From an uncultured Erysipelotrichaceae bacterium (GTDB lineage Bacteria; Bacillota_I; Bacilli_A; RF39; UBA660), in contig CACWUS010000001.1 in the NCBI GenBank assembly GCA_902764145.1, forward strand, positions 85,678-149,677: 64,000 nt of DNA, in the 5' to 3' direction. The notes beneath the pieces are model-generated. The model had not been told where the DNA came from, did no database searches, and saw only the letters and a list, made by a program, of their open reading frames with translations. How positions within the stretch are numbered: position 1 is the first letter of the stretch; each line of letters begins with the position of its first letter. This document shows, in pieces, positions 43,622 to 51,535 of this stretch. The position numbers and the translations under genes were made by a program.

Positions 43622-44022
43622 GTTTGTTTATTTTCAATTGCATTTTTAAGAGCTATATAGTACTGTCCAAGTGTCATACTGATATACTCTATATCTTTTT
43701 GTAATCTTTCCTTACTAAAGTAATTTAATTTAATAGTATTTAGAAATGATTTGAAATCATTATTGACTATTCCTTTTTGATTTATGTAGAAATCAGTCAT
43801 TAATGATATGGCTTTTGATGTCATTGTATTTTCTTGGAAGTTATCTTCTTGAATTGTGTAACAAATATTTACTAATCTAAAAAATAGATTATTATCTTGA
43901 GTTTCATCCATAGCACTTAAATAATAAAGCATTGATTTGTAATATTCACAAGCATTGTTTAATACTTGGATATCTTCAGAATTCATAAATGTGTTATCTA
44001 ATAACTTTAATTTGTAATTCAT
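43609..44022 (-). CDS. Hypothetical cytoplasmic helical protein
   Basis: 137 residues, mostly helical by pattern, no signal peptide or membrane segment and no recognised motif. It follows the SpoT-like HD gene on the minus strand after 35 bases with a strong ribosome site (GGGGAGGT), so the two are probably co-transcribed. It ends in the shared terminator. Confidence 0.6.
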   Translation of the reverse strand: MNYKLKLLDNTFMNSEDIQVLNNACEYYKSMLYYLSAMDETQDNNLFFRLVNICYTIQEDNFQENTMTSKAISLMTDFYINQKGIVNNDFKSFLNTIKLNYFSKERLQKDIEYISMTLGQYYIALKNAIENKQTKNL

Positions 44023-44057
44023 AAATACCTCCCCTGATAAGTAGTTATTATATCATA

Positions 44058-44582
44058 TTAATTGTAATATTCTAATTTTTTTTCGATTTCTTTTATTATT
44101 TTTATATGTGTATTTGATAATTCTCTGTTATCTTTTAAATATTTTATTATATCTATTGTTTCTTCTTTATACTTTTCTATGAATTCTTTTGAGCAATTTT
44201 TCATATCTATTACATTATCTAATCTATCGCAAAGTTTTATTACTAGTGCCCAACTACTCATATTTTTTAATTTGATTTGAAGATATCTTTTTTTACCTAA
44301 TTCATTTTTCATATCTTCATCTGTTGTTAATTCTAAAACTATGCTTGCAACTCCTGGTCCAAATTCATGAACAATATCATAGTATGTTGCATTTGTATCT
44401 TCGATGGTATCGTGTAGATAAGCCGCCTCTATTAGCATATCTAACTCACTTGATTCTTTAAATTGTCTTACATAATTTGCTACATTTATGGGATGAACAA
44501 TATAATCTTTTCCATCTTTTCTGTATTGCCCTTTATGCATTCTAGTGGCATACTCTTTTGCTTTTTCTATTTTACTTTTCAT
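44058..44582 (-). CDS. SpoT/MESH1-type HD hydrolase, probable (p)ppGpp hydrolase
   Basis: 174 residues, a stand-alone HD domain. Motifs of the RelA/SpoT hydrolase domain: ATRMHKGQYRKDGKDYIVHP, AAYLHDTIEDT (HD pair) and VIKLCDRLDNVIDMK. No synthetase, TGS or ACT domain is present, matching small alarmone hydrolases. It could lower (p)ppGpp, or hydrolyse another nucleotide as MESH1 also does. A TGCTATAAT promoter and AGGAG site lie upstream on the minus strand. Confidence 0.88.
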   Translation of the reverse strand: MKSKIEKAKEYATRMHKGQYRKDGKDYIVHPINVANYVRQFKESSELDMLIEAAYLHDTIEDTNATYYDIVHEFGPGVASIVLELTTDEDMKNELGKKRYLQIKLKNMSSWALVIKLCDRLDNVIDMKNCSKEFIEKYKEETIDIIKYLKDNRELSNTHIKIIKEIEKKLEYYN

Positions 44583-44661
44583 ATTTTTCTCCTATATTGA
44601 TTATAGCATATATTTAAAAATAATTTAAAATGTGATAAAATTAATGTAATGAGGTGAAGAT

Positions 44662-46086
44662 ATGAGCGGATTATTAATATTTATATTGCTTTTAGCTTTA
44701 TGGCATGTAGTTTTATTTTTTGGACACAGTTTGGGAATTTCAGTAATTTTATTTATGGTTCCATTGATAGCATTTATTTATTATTTTTTAAGTAAGAATA
44801 ATAAGATTAAGAATTGGCATGGACTTTTATTAAGTGTACCTATAATAATTCTTTCTTTGCATTATTTACTATTTAATAATAATACATTTAATGTCTTGAA
44901 TTATATTGTTATATTATTCTTATTATTATTGATGTATGTATTAACTGTTAAACCAACTTATAATTTTAAGGAAATATTATTTGATTTTGCAAAGTTTGTT
45001 TATAAGCCATTTATATATATAGGTGAATTTTATAAAGAGCATCTTAAAAAATTTTTTAAGGGAATTAAAATATCCGATAATGGCAAAAGACTTATTAAAA
45101 CTTTATTGATAATTTTACCAATTGTAATAATTGTTTTATTGCTTTTATCAAATGCTGATCCAAATTTTAAAAATTTATTTAAAATAGTCATTGATTTTAT
45201 AACTGATATATTAAAATTTGAGTTTATAGACAAGTTACTTGGTAAGATATTTATGTTTATTGTAATGATTTTTGTAATAGGCACAAGTACTATGTATTTA
45301 ATCAAAGATTATGGTAAAGAAAGTTATAAAGTAAAAGAAAGAAAGAACAAAGATATCTATACCATTAAGGTTTTAGTAACTGTTTTAAATATTATATATA
45401 TTATATTTGATATTATTCAAATCAAATCTTTGTTTATTCATAGTTCTAGCAGTTATATTAATTATGCGAGTTATGCAAGAAGTGGTTTTTTCGAATTGAT
45501 GGTTGTATCTTTAATTAATATGACTATAATTCTTATTTCTAAAAATTATAAAACTGATAAAAAGAATACTAAATATATGAATATTATGAGTATTTTAATG
45601 TTATTTTTAACACTAATAATAATAGTGTCATCATTTATAAGAATGCATTTGTATGAAGTTGCTTATGGATATACTGTATTAAGATTGTTAGTTGATGTTG
45701 TTTTAATAACTGAGGTGTTATTAATGATTCCAACTGTTATGTATATTATTAATTCTGAATTTAATATAAGTAAAGCATTTTTAATAATTATTATATGTGT
45801 ATATTGTTGTGTTAATTATATTAATATTGATTGTTTCATAGCAAATAAAAACATTAATAGGTATAATAATGGAAGTAAACTTGATATAGAATATTTAGAA
45901 ACATATACAACTGATAATATTCCAATATTAATTAACTTATATAATAGTACTGATGATAATAAAATTAAAAGTGAATTGTTAGATTATTTTGAAGTGATTA
46001 GAGATACTAATAAAATAAATAGTTGGGAAGAGTTTAACATTTCTAAATATAGAACTATTAAACAATTAGAAAAATTAGGACTGTAG
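44662..46086 (+). CDS. DUF4153/DUF4173-type multi-pass membrane protein
   Basis: 474 residues with about ten to eleven membrane segments in the first 385 residues and a C-terminal soluble part of about 80 residues. The segment YINYASYARSGFFELMVVSLINM is the hallmark of the DUF4173/DUF4153 group. Its biochemical function is not known. Divergent from the HD hydrolase; GAGGTGAAG precedes the ATG and a terminator overlaps the stop. Confidence 0.75.
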   Translation: MSGLLIFILLLALWHVVLFFGHSLGISVILFMVPLIAFIYYFLSKNNKIKNWHGLLLSVPIIILSLHYLLFNNNTFNVLNYIVILFLLLLMYVLTVKPTYNFKEILFDFAKFVYKPFIYIGEFYKEHLKKFFKGIKISDNGKRLIKTLLIILPIVIIVLLLLSNADPNFKNLFKIVIDFITDILKFEFIDKLLGKIFMFIVMIFVIGTSTMYLIKDYGKESYKVKERKNKDIYTIKVLVTVLNIIYIIFDIIQIKSLFIHSSSSYINYASYARSGFFELMVVSLINMTIILISKNYKTDKKNTKYMNIMSILMLFLTLIIIVSSFIRMHLYEVAYGYTVLRLLVDVVLITEVLLMIPTVMYIINSEFNISKAFLIIIICVYCCVNYINIDCFIANKNINRYNNGSKLDIEYLETYTTDNIPILINLYNSTDDNKIKSELLDYFEVIRDTNKINSWEEFNISKYRTIKQLEKLGL

Positions 46087-46098
46087 TAGTCCTTTTTT
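46078..46098 (+). terminator. Intrinsic terminator after the DUF4173 gene
   Basis: GGACT / AGTCC stem with a five-base loop and six T. Confidence 0.85.
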
Positions 46099-46115
46099 GG
46101 TTATTAATTATATAT

Positions 46116-46145
46116 AAAAAGATATTCTATATTGAATATCTTTTT
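46116..46145. terminator. Second terminator, serving the convergent minus-strand gene
   Basis: AAAAAGATATTC / GAATATCTTTTT, a 12-bp perfect stem. Confidence 0.9.
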
Positions 46146-46521
46146 ATAATTTCATTCCTTCTTCTTCAGGCAATGTCATTTTTCTAAACACTTCTTCATA
46201 TATATAGTTGTTAGATACTATTTTTGTTAATGCACTACTTTTTCTAAAATATTCTTCTGAAATGGCTTGTCTATATTGTGGACTTTCTTTTGGATTATGA
46301 CTTATTTTAGGAATTGGGCTTAATACTTTTGGTTCTTCTTTAAATGAGTCATATATATTTTTTAAAGATATTACTTCATTGAGAAGTTGAATAATACTAT
46401 TTATTATTATATCTAGAGCACAATTATCAAAATCAATACCTACTAGATATACTGAATTTGCTATATCTTCATTTGATAGTTTTTTTAAGTATTCTCTTAT
46501 TTCCAATTCTTTATTATTCAT
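46144..46521 (-). CDS. Hypothetical cytoplasmic protein
   Basis: 125 residues, no signal or membrane segment. The N-terminus is charged and helical (NNKELEIREYLKKLSNEDIA), the middle has a proline-rich stretch (EPKVLSPIPKISHNPKESP), and the end is acidic. No family recognised. Monocistronic, with GGTGATT before the ATG. Confidence 0.6.
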   Translation of the reverse strand: MNNKELEIREYLKKLSNEDIANSVYLVGIDFDNCALDIIINSIIQLLNEVISLKNIYDSFKEEPKVLSPIPKISHNPKESPQYRQAISEEYFRKSSALTKIVSNNYIYEEVFRKMTLPEEEGMKL

Positions 46522-46667
46522 ATAATCACCAATTAAATAATACCATAAAAATATATTATTTATTTATAATGTTTTATTTACTTTACATTATTTTTCATAC
46601 TAATTATTTGATGTAATATATTTTAGTTATGTGCAATTTATGTTATACTTTATATAGTAGGTGAATT

Positions 46668-47744
46668 ATGAATAAGGAATTAAGAGAAAGAGCTATTGAT
46701 CATAAATGTCCAAATTGTGGAGCAAAAATAGTTTTTGTTCCTGAATTAGGAAAATGGAAGTGTGATAACTGCAAGGGAGAGTTTGATTTAGAAACTCTTA
46801 AGAAGTACAATAATGCTAGTAGTGCTGAAAATAACAAAAATATTGAAGAAGACATTGATACAAATTATGTAGAATATCATTGCAAAAATTGTGGAGCCAA
46901 AATAGTAGCTGATGAAAATACTGCTTCAACTTTTTGTGTCTATTGTGGAAATACAGCAATATTAAAAAGTAAATTATCTGGTAAATTTGCACCTTCTAAA
47001 ATAATTCCTTTTAAGAAGAGTAAGGATGAGGCTCTTGAAGCTTTTAAAAATTTGAGTAAAGGAAAACCATTAATGCCAAAGTTTTTCAATAAGAGTGAAA
47101 ATATTGAAAAGTTATCAGGTGTTTATATACCATTTTGGTTGTATTCAATATCAAGTTCTGGAAATATAGATGTTAGTGCTACTAAGGTTATTACTTGGAC
47201 TAGTGGAGATACTAATTATACTAAAACAGATACTTATGATGTTAATAGAGAAGGTAAAATGAAATTTGATAGGATTCCTGTTGATGGTTCCACTCATTTT
47301 GAGGATGATTTAATGAATACAATTGAGCCTTTTAATTATGATGAAATGGTAGATTATAATCATGCATACTTATCTGGTTTTCTTGCAGAAAAATATGATG
47401 TTGATAGCTCAAAAGGCGAGGAAGTTGCTAAAAAGAGAGCAGAAGAGACTATTAAAAATACTTTTCTTGAATCTATTAAAGGGTATGCAAGTACAGTAAT
47501 CAAAAATTCTAACATTAATAATACTATTGATAATATTGAATATGTATTACTTCCAGTATGGATGGTAAATGTTAAGTATAAAGATAAATATTATACTTTT
47601 GCTATGAATGCGCAAACAGGTGAATTTATTGGTGATATTCCAATATCTAAAGAAAGAGCAATTTTATTTGGAATAGGTATTTTCTTAGTAATAGCATTAA
47701 TTGTTTTATTTATCAGTTTTCTAGTATATAAAGGAGGTATGTAA
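46668..47744 (+). CDS. Double zinc-ribbon membrane protein
   Basis: 358 residues. Two zinc ribbons at the N-terminus (CPNCGAKI...CDNC, about 14-36, and CKNCGAKI...CVYCGN, about 72-94) are followed by a body of about 230 residues (KIIPFKKSKDEALEAFKNL, GVYIPFWLYS, YVLLPVWMVNVKYKDKYY) and a C-terminal membrane helix (ILFGIGIFLVIALIVLFISFLVY). This TFIIB-type zinc-finger family is common in Firmicutes; its function is not established. It overlaps the TPM-domain gene by one base. Confidence 0.8.
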   Translation: MNKELRERAIDHKCPNCGAKIVFVPELGKWKCDNCKGEFDLETLKKYNNASSAENNKNIEEDIDTNYVEYHCKNCGAKIVADENTASTFCVYCGNTAILKSKLSGKFAPSKIIPFKKSKDEALEAFKNLSKGKPLMPKFFNKSENIEKLSGVYIPFWLYSISSSGNIDVSATKVITWTSGDTNYTKTDTYDVNREGKMKFDRIPVDGSTHFEDDLMNTIEPFNYDEMVDYNHAYLSGFLAEKYDVDSSKGEEVAKKRAEETIKNTFLESIKGYASTVIKNSNINNTIDNIEYVLLPVWMVNVKYKDKYYTFAMNAQTGEFIGDIPISKERAILFGIGIFLVIALIVLFISFLVYKGGM

Positions 47745-48664
47745 TGAAAAAGATATTACTAGTTTTAATTACTTTCTTATTATTGATTACTCCATTATAT
47801 GCTGATGAACTAGGTCATAATAGTGATGGGTATGAGAGAAATGAATCAAACAATTATGGAGTTAGTAAAAATATTAATGTTGATTCAAATAATATGCAAG
47901 ATGTTATTAATACACCTTATGTTGATTCAAGTGAAAAAATATATGATTTTGCAAATATATTAAGTAGTGAAGATGAGAAAGAACTTAAAAATATAATTGA
48001 TAATTTTATTAATAATACAAATTTAGATTTTGTATTTGTAAGTGTTGATATGCCTTATTCTGAAGATGAGGAAAATGAGATTTATGCTCAAAATTTTTAT
48101 GATTATAATGATTTTGGTAAAAATACATTAAAAAATGGTGGAATTGTATTATATAGAAATGTTTATTCTAGTAATCCATATTATGTTACAGTATATACTG
48201 GTGAAGCGCAGTTATATTGTAATGAAAATTGCTCTGATTATATATTAGATGAAATATATGATAATTTTCATTCTGAAAAATATAAGGAGGGAATAATTCA
48301 ATATATACATTCTTTTAATACATTTTTTAATAAAGGATATGACGAAGATAAGTATTATATTGATGAAAATGGTTCTTTAAAAGAAAAAAAATCATTGAAT
48401 TATATTCCAAGTATCATTTCAGGTGCTTTTGCAACGTTATTAGGAATGCTTGGATTAGTGAAAAAGAATAAAATGGTTAAGAAAGCTAGTAATGCTAATG
48501 ATTATTTAGTTAAATCTTCTGTAGAATATATTAATAAATCTGATAAATTAGTTTCTACTATAACTACACACCATAAAATATCTTCATCTTCAGGAAGTGG
48601 TAGTTCTCACAGTGGATTTGGTTCTTCAGGAGTTGGACACATTAGTGGTGGAAGACACGGTTAA
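47744..48664 (+). CDS. TPM-domain (YgcG-like) exported protein
   Basis: 306 residues. A cleavable signal peptide (KKILLVLITFLLLITPLYA) is followed by a TPM domain starting YDFANILSSEDEKELKNIID, a membrane helix (SIISGAFATLLGMLGLV, about 226-242) and a Ser/Gly/His-rich tail ending GGRHG, as in YgcG proteins. TPM domains occur in membrane-associated proteins with proposed phosphatase or assembly roles. Coupled to the zinc-ribbon membrane protein by start/stop overlap, a pairing that suggests one complex. Confidence 0.85.
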   Translation: MKKILLVLITFLLLITPLYADELGHNSDGYERNESNNYGVSKNINVDSNNMQDVINTPYVDSSEKIYDFANILSSEDEKELKNIIDNFINNTNLDFVFVSVDMPYSEDEENEIYAQNFYDYNDFGKNTLKNGGIVLYRNVYSSNPYYVTVYTGEAQLYCNENCSDYILDEIYDNFHSEKYKEGIIQYIHSFNTFFNKGYDEDKYYIDENGSLKEKKSLNYIPSIISGAFATLLGMLGLVKKNKMVKKASNANDYLVKSSVEYINKSDKLVSTITTHHKISSSSGSGSSHSGFGSSGVGHISGGRHG

Positions 48665-48679
48665 TTATTAGGAGGAAAT

Positions 48680-49549
48680 ATGCTTGTAAGTAATAGTTGG
48701 AAAGATTATGAGTGTATAGATGCAGGAAATGGTGAAAAATTAGAACGTTGGGGCGATATAATTTTAAGAAGACCTGATCCTTGGGCACTATGGACTCATA
48801 AGGATAATAATATTTGGAATAATTATCATGCTATATATCATAGAAATGATAAAGGTGGTGGATACTGGGAAAATGTAAAAAGTTTTTCAGAGTTTTGGAC
48901 TATAAATTACAAGAATTTAAAGTTTAAAGTTAGTCCAACTGGATTTAAACATACTGGTTTATTTCCAGAACAGGCTGCTAATTGGGATTTTATTATTTCT
49001 AAAATTAAGAGTGCTAATAGAAATATTAAAGTACTTAATTTATTTGCATATACAGGGTGTGCAACAATGGCTGCTTCATCTGCAGGAGCTATAGAAGTTG
49101 TGCATGTTGATGCATCAATTGGAATGAATGAATGGGCTAAAGAGAATGCAAAATTATCTCATTTAGAAAATAATAAAATTAGATATATATGTGATGATTG
49201 TTTAAAATTTGTTGAAAGAGAAAAAAGAAGAGGAAATAGATATGATGCTATAATAATGGATCCACCAACTTATGGAAGAGGTCCATCTAAGGAACTGTGG
49301 AGATTTGAAGATAGCTTGAATAAATTAATCGATTCTTGCATTGATATTCTAAGTGATAAACCATTATTTTTACTTATTAGTTCATATACTAAAGGAATTA
49401 CTCCTGAGATTCTTAAAAATGTGTTAATAACTGCTTGTGATGGTAGACTTGATGGTAAAATTAGTACTGATGAAATAGGTCTTAAGATAACTAAAACTAA
49501 TATGATACTACCTTGTGGAGTTTATGGAAGGTGGGAAAGTAATGAATAG
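48680..49549 (+). CDS. Class I SAM-dependent methyltransferase (RlmI/RlmK-like)
   Basis: 289 residues. The SAM motif VLNLFAYTGCATMAASSAGA, the acidic motif VVHVDASIGMNEWAKEN and the catalytic motif IIMDPPTYGRGP are all typical of large-subunit rRNA cytosine methyltransferases. The PUA domain of RlmI is absent; the N-terminus has a short beta region (CIDAGNGEKLERWGDIILRRPDP). The exact target is not certain. AGGAGG precedes the ATG. It overlaps the next small gene by eight bases. Confidence 0.85.
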   Translation: MLVSNSWKDYECIDAGNGEKLERWGDIILRRPDPWALWTHKDNNIWNNYHAIYHRNDKGGGYWENVKSFSEFWTINYKNLKFKVSPTGFKHTGLFPEQAANWDFIISKIKSANRNIKVLNLFAYTGCATMAASSAGAIEVVHVDASIGMNEWAKENAKLSHLENNKIRYICDDCLKFVEREKRRGNRYDAIIMDPPTYGRGPSKELWRFEDSLNKLIDSCIDILSDKPLFLLISSYTKGITPEILKNVLITACDGRLDGKISTDEIGLKITKTNMILPCGVYGRWESNE

Positions 49550-49892
49550 TAAAATTATGTTTAAAAGTATATTTGTAGGTATGTTACTTATTATTTTAAT
49601 TGGTCTTATATTTATTATTTTTGATAAGGCTGGAACAGGAGCTCATATATATAGTCCATTAGTTTTAAATGATTATAAAATAATTGATGAAACAGCAGAT
49701 TGTGACAATAATAAATATTTAATATATAGTGATGAAAAAAATAATTACTATTTAAATTGTTCTAATAGCAATATATTTATTTTATGGGATGATGGCGCAA
49801 GAGATTCTCTTGAATTTGATTTAAAAATTAGTAAAGTAACAATTGAGTCTTTAATTGAGCATGGATTAAAAGTGGTAAAAGATGAAAAATAA
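49542..49892 (+). CDS. Small signal-anchored protein, unknown
   Basis: 116 residues. One N-terminal membrane helix (SIFVGMLLIILIGLIFIIF) is followed by about 90 external residues with three cysteines (TADCDNNKYLIY, YLNCSNSN). No family recognised. The ATG at 49542 overlaps the methyltransferase stop, and its end overlaps the pseudouridine synthase start by 11 bases, so it is embedded in an RNA-modification operon. Confidence 0.65.
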   Translation: MNSKIMFKSIFVGMLLIILIGLIFIIFDKAGTGAHIYSPLVLNDYKIIDETADCDNNKYLIYSDEKNNYYLNCSNSNIFILWDDGARDSLEFDLKISKVTIESLIEHGLKVVKDEK

Positions 49893-50544
49893 TATTAATA
49901 TATTATATGAAGATAATCATTTATTAGTGGTTGAAAAACCAATTAATATTCCTGTTCAAGAGGATAGTAGTCATGATAATGATTTACTAAGTATATTAAA
50001 AGAGTATTTAAAACAGAAATATAATAAGCCTGGAAATGTGTATTTAGGGCTTGTTCATCGGCTTGATAGACCAGTAGGTGGAGTAATGGTTTTTGCTAAA
50101 ACTAGTAAATGTTCATCAAGACTGTCTGAACAAATACGAAATAATAAATTAAATAAAATTTACTATGCTGTTGTAGAAAATGAAATAAATAATAGTGGTA
50201 AATTAGAAAATTACTTGCTCAAAGATGGCAAAAAAAATATAGTTAAAGTGGACAAAAATGGTAAAAAGTCAATATTGTATTATGAAAAGGTAAGTGAGAA
50301 AAATAAATTAAATTTAATAAAAATTAAACTTGAGACTGGAAGAAGTCATCAAATTAGAGTACAATTATCCTATAATGGTAATCCATTATATGGAGATCAA
50401 AAATATAATAAGAACTCTCATGTTGGTGAACAACTTGCTTTATTTGCTAAAAAGTTAGAGTTTTATCATCCAATTAGTAATGAATTAATGAGTTTTGAAT
50501 TGGATTTACCAGATAGAAAACCATTTAATATGTTTAAGGAGTAA
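49882..50544 (+). CDS. RluA-family pseudouridine synthase
   Basis: 220 residues. The catalytic motif VHRLDRPVGGVMVFAKT (Asp nucleophile) and RSHQIRVQLSYNGNPLYGDQKY are characteristic. No N-terminal S4 domain, so it belongs to the short RluA-like group (as YhcT/YjbO or RluC without S4). It isomerises uridines in rRNA or tRNA; the target position is unknown. It sits in a run of RNA-modification genes with a methyltransferase upstream and a KsgA-like enzyme downstream. Confidence 0.9.
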   Translation: MKNNINILYEDNHLLVVEKPINIPVQEDSSHDNDLLSILKEYLKQKYNKPGNVYLGLVHRLDRPVGGVMVFAKTSKCSSRLSEQIRNNKLNKIYYAVVENEINNSGKLENYLLKDGKKNIVKVDKNGKKSILYYEKVSEKNKLNLIKIKLETGRSHQIRVQLSYNGNPLYGDQKYNKNSHVGEQLALFAKKLEFYHPISNELMSFELDLPDRKPFNMFKE

Positions 50545-50552
50545 AAGGGAAT

Positions 50553-51347
50553 ATGGAAAAAGAATTTGAAAATGATATTAATTATTTGGATCAACATTTT
50601 TTGATTGATAAGTCAATTATCAATGCTTTTATAGATGCATCTAAATTAAGTATAAATGAAAATGTTGTTGAAATAGGTCCTGGGAAAGGTGAAATAAGTG
50701 ATACTATTGCAAGAAGAGTTAATCATTTAACTTGTATTGAAATAGATAGAAATTTAGAACCATTTATTAATGTATTAAAAGATAGATTTGATAATGTTGA
50801 TGTAATATATGGAAATGCATTAAATGTTTTTATTCCTGATTGTGACAAGATTATTTCTGCTCTTCCATATTCAATAACTGAGCCATTTATTGAAAAACTA
50901 CTTAGATGTAATTTTAAAGAAGCAATATTAATAGTTGGTAAGAAATTTGCAGATAATGTAGTAGAAAAGAAGATGAATAAACTTGCTTTATTAACTAATT
51001 CATTCTTTGTTGTTGAAAAAATTATGGATATAGCTCCAGATGCATTTGATCCAGAACCTAGGGTTATGTCATCTATGATAAGATTAACTCCTATTAAAAG
51101 AGAAGATATGAGTCATAGTTTTAAAAAGTTTATATTTAGAGAAATGTTCTTTTATAGAGATAGAAAACTTAAGAATAATCTAATGGAATCTTTAATTGAA
51201 TTTGTTAAATTACATGGCAAAAAATTAACTAAGAAGGAAAGTAAAGGCATAATAGAAGGATATAATTTACCAAAGGAAATGCTTAATAAAAGAATGGAAA
51301 ATTTATCTAATGAAGAATATGAAATTTTATATAATGCTTTAAAATAA
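50553..51347 (+). CDS. Second KsgA/Dim1/Erm-like rRNA adenine methyltransferase
   Basis: 264 residues. It starts YLDQHFLIDKSIINAF, with motif I VVEIGPGKGEIS, motif II CIEIDRNLEPF and catalytic motif SALPYSITEP. The DQHFL start, the PYSI catalytic motif and PDAFDPEPRVMSSMIRL resemble archaeal KsgA/Dim1 more than the bacterial RsmA encoded at 2373-3155 or typical Erm enzymes. It may methylate a different rRNA adenine; Erm-like resistance is possible given the ABC-F-APH gene 190 bases downstream. Preceded by AAGGAG and followed by a terminator. Confidence 0.8.
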   Translation: MEKEFENDINYLDQHFLIDKSIINAFIDASKLSINENVVEIGPGKGEISDTIARRVNHLTCIEIDRNLEPFINVLKDRFDNVDVIYGNALNVFIPDCDKIISALPYSITEPFIEKLLRCNFKEAILIVGKKFADNVVEKKMNKLALLTNSFFVVEKIMDIAPDAFDPEPRVMSSMIRLTPIKREDMSHSFKKFIFREMFFYRDRKLKNNLMESLIEFVKLHGKKLTKKESKGIIEGYNLPKEMLNKRMENLSNEEYEILYNALK

Positions 51348-51366
51348 AGAACGTTAGTTCTTTTTT
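51346..51366 (+). terminator. Intrinsic terminator before the resistance unit
   Basis: AAGAAC / GTTCTT stem with a GTTA loop and T run. Confidence 0.8.
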
Positions 51367-51369
51367 ATT

Positions 51370-51397
51370 TTGAAAAAAATAATAAATATGCTATAAT
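51370..51397 (+). promoter_or_regulatory. Strong extended promoter of the ABC-F-APH gene
   Basis: TTGAAA (51370-51375), 16 bases, TATAAT (51392-51397) with TG one base upstream. The expected start is at about 51404, at the ribosome site of the leader ORF. Confidence 0.85.
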
Positions 51398-51415
51398 ACT
51401 CTCGAAGGTGATATT

Positions 51416-51472
51416 ATGTGTATATATAAAGATACAGTAATTATTTATACAAATAGTATCACACTTTGTTAG
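51416..51472 (+). CDS. 18-residue leader peptide upstream of ABC-F-APH
   Basis: ORF MCIYKDTVIIYTNSITLC with a good ribosome site (GAAGGTG at 51404-51410, spacing five). Its last four codons and its stop make up the 5' arm of a transcription terminator. This is the layout of ribosome-mediated attenuation leaders found ahead of many ABC-F, erm and msr resistance genes, where an antibiotic-stalled ribosome changes RNA folding. No homologue is claimed. Confidence 0.65.
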   Translation: MCIYKDTVIIYTNSITLC

Positions 51473-51507
51473 AATCCTTTAAGATAATAACAAGTGTGAA
51501 TTTTTTT
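51459..51507 (+). terminator. Terminator/attenuator between leader and ABC-F-APH
   Basis: TCACACTTTGTTA (51459-51471) pairs with TAACAAGTGTGA (51488-51499) with one bulged T, followed by seven T (51501-51507). It lies after the promoter and before the gene, so transcription must read through it. Confidence 0.85.
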
Positions 51508-51535
51508 GCATGTTGAAAATTTAAAGGAGATAATT

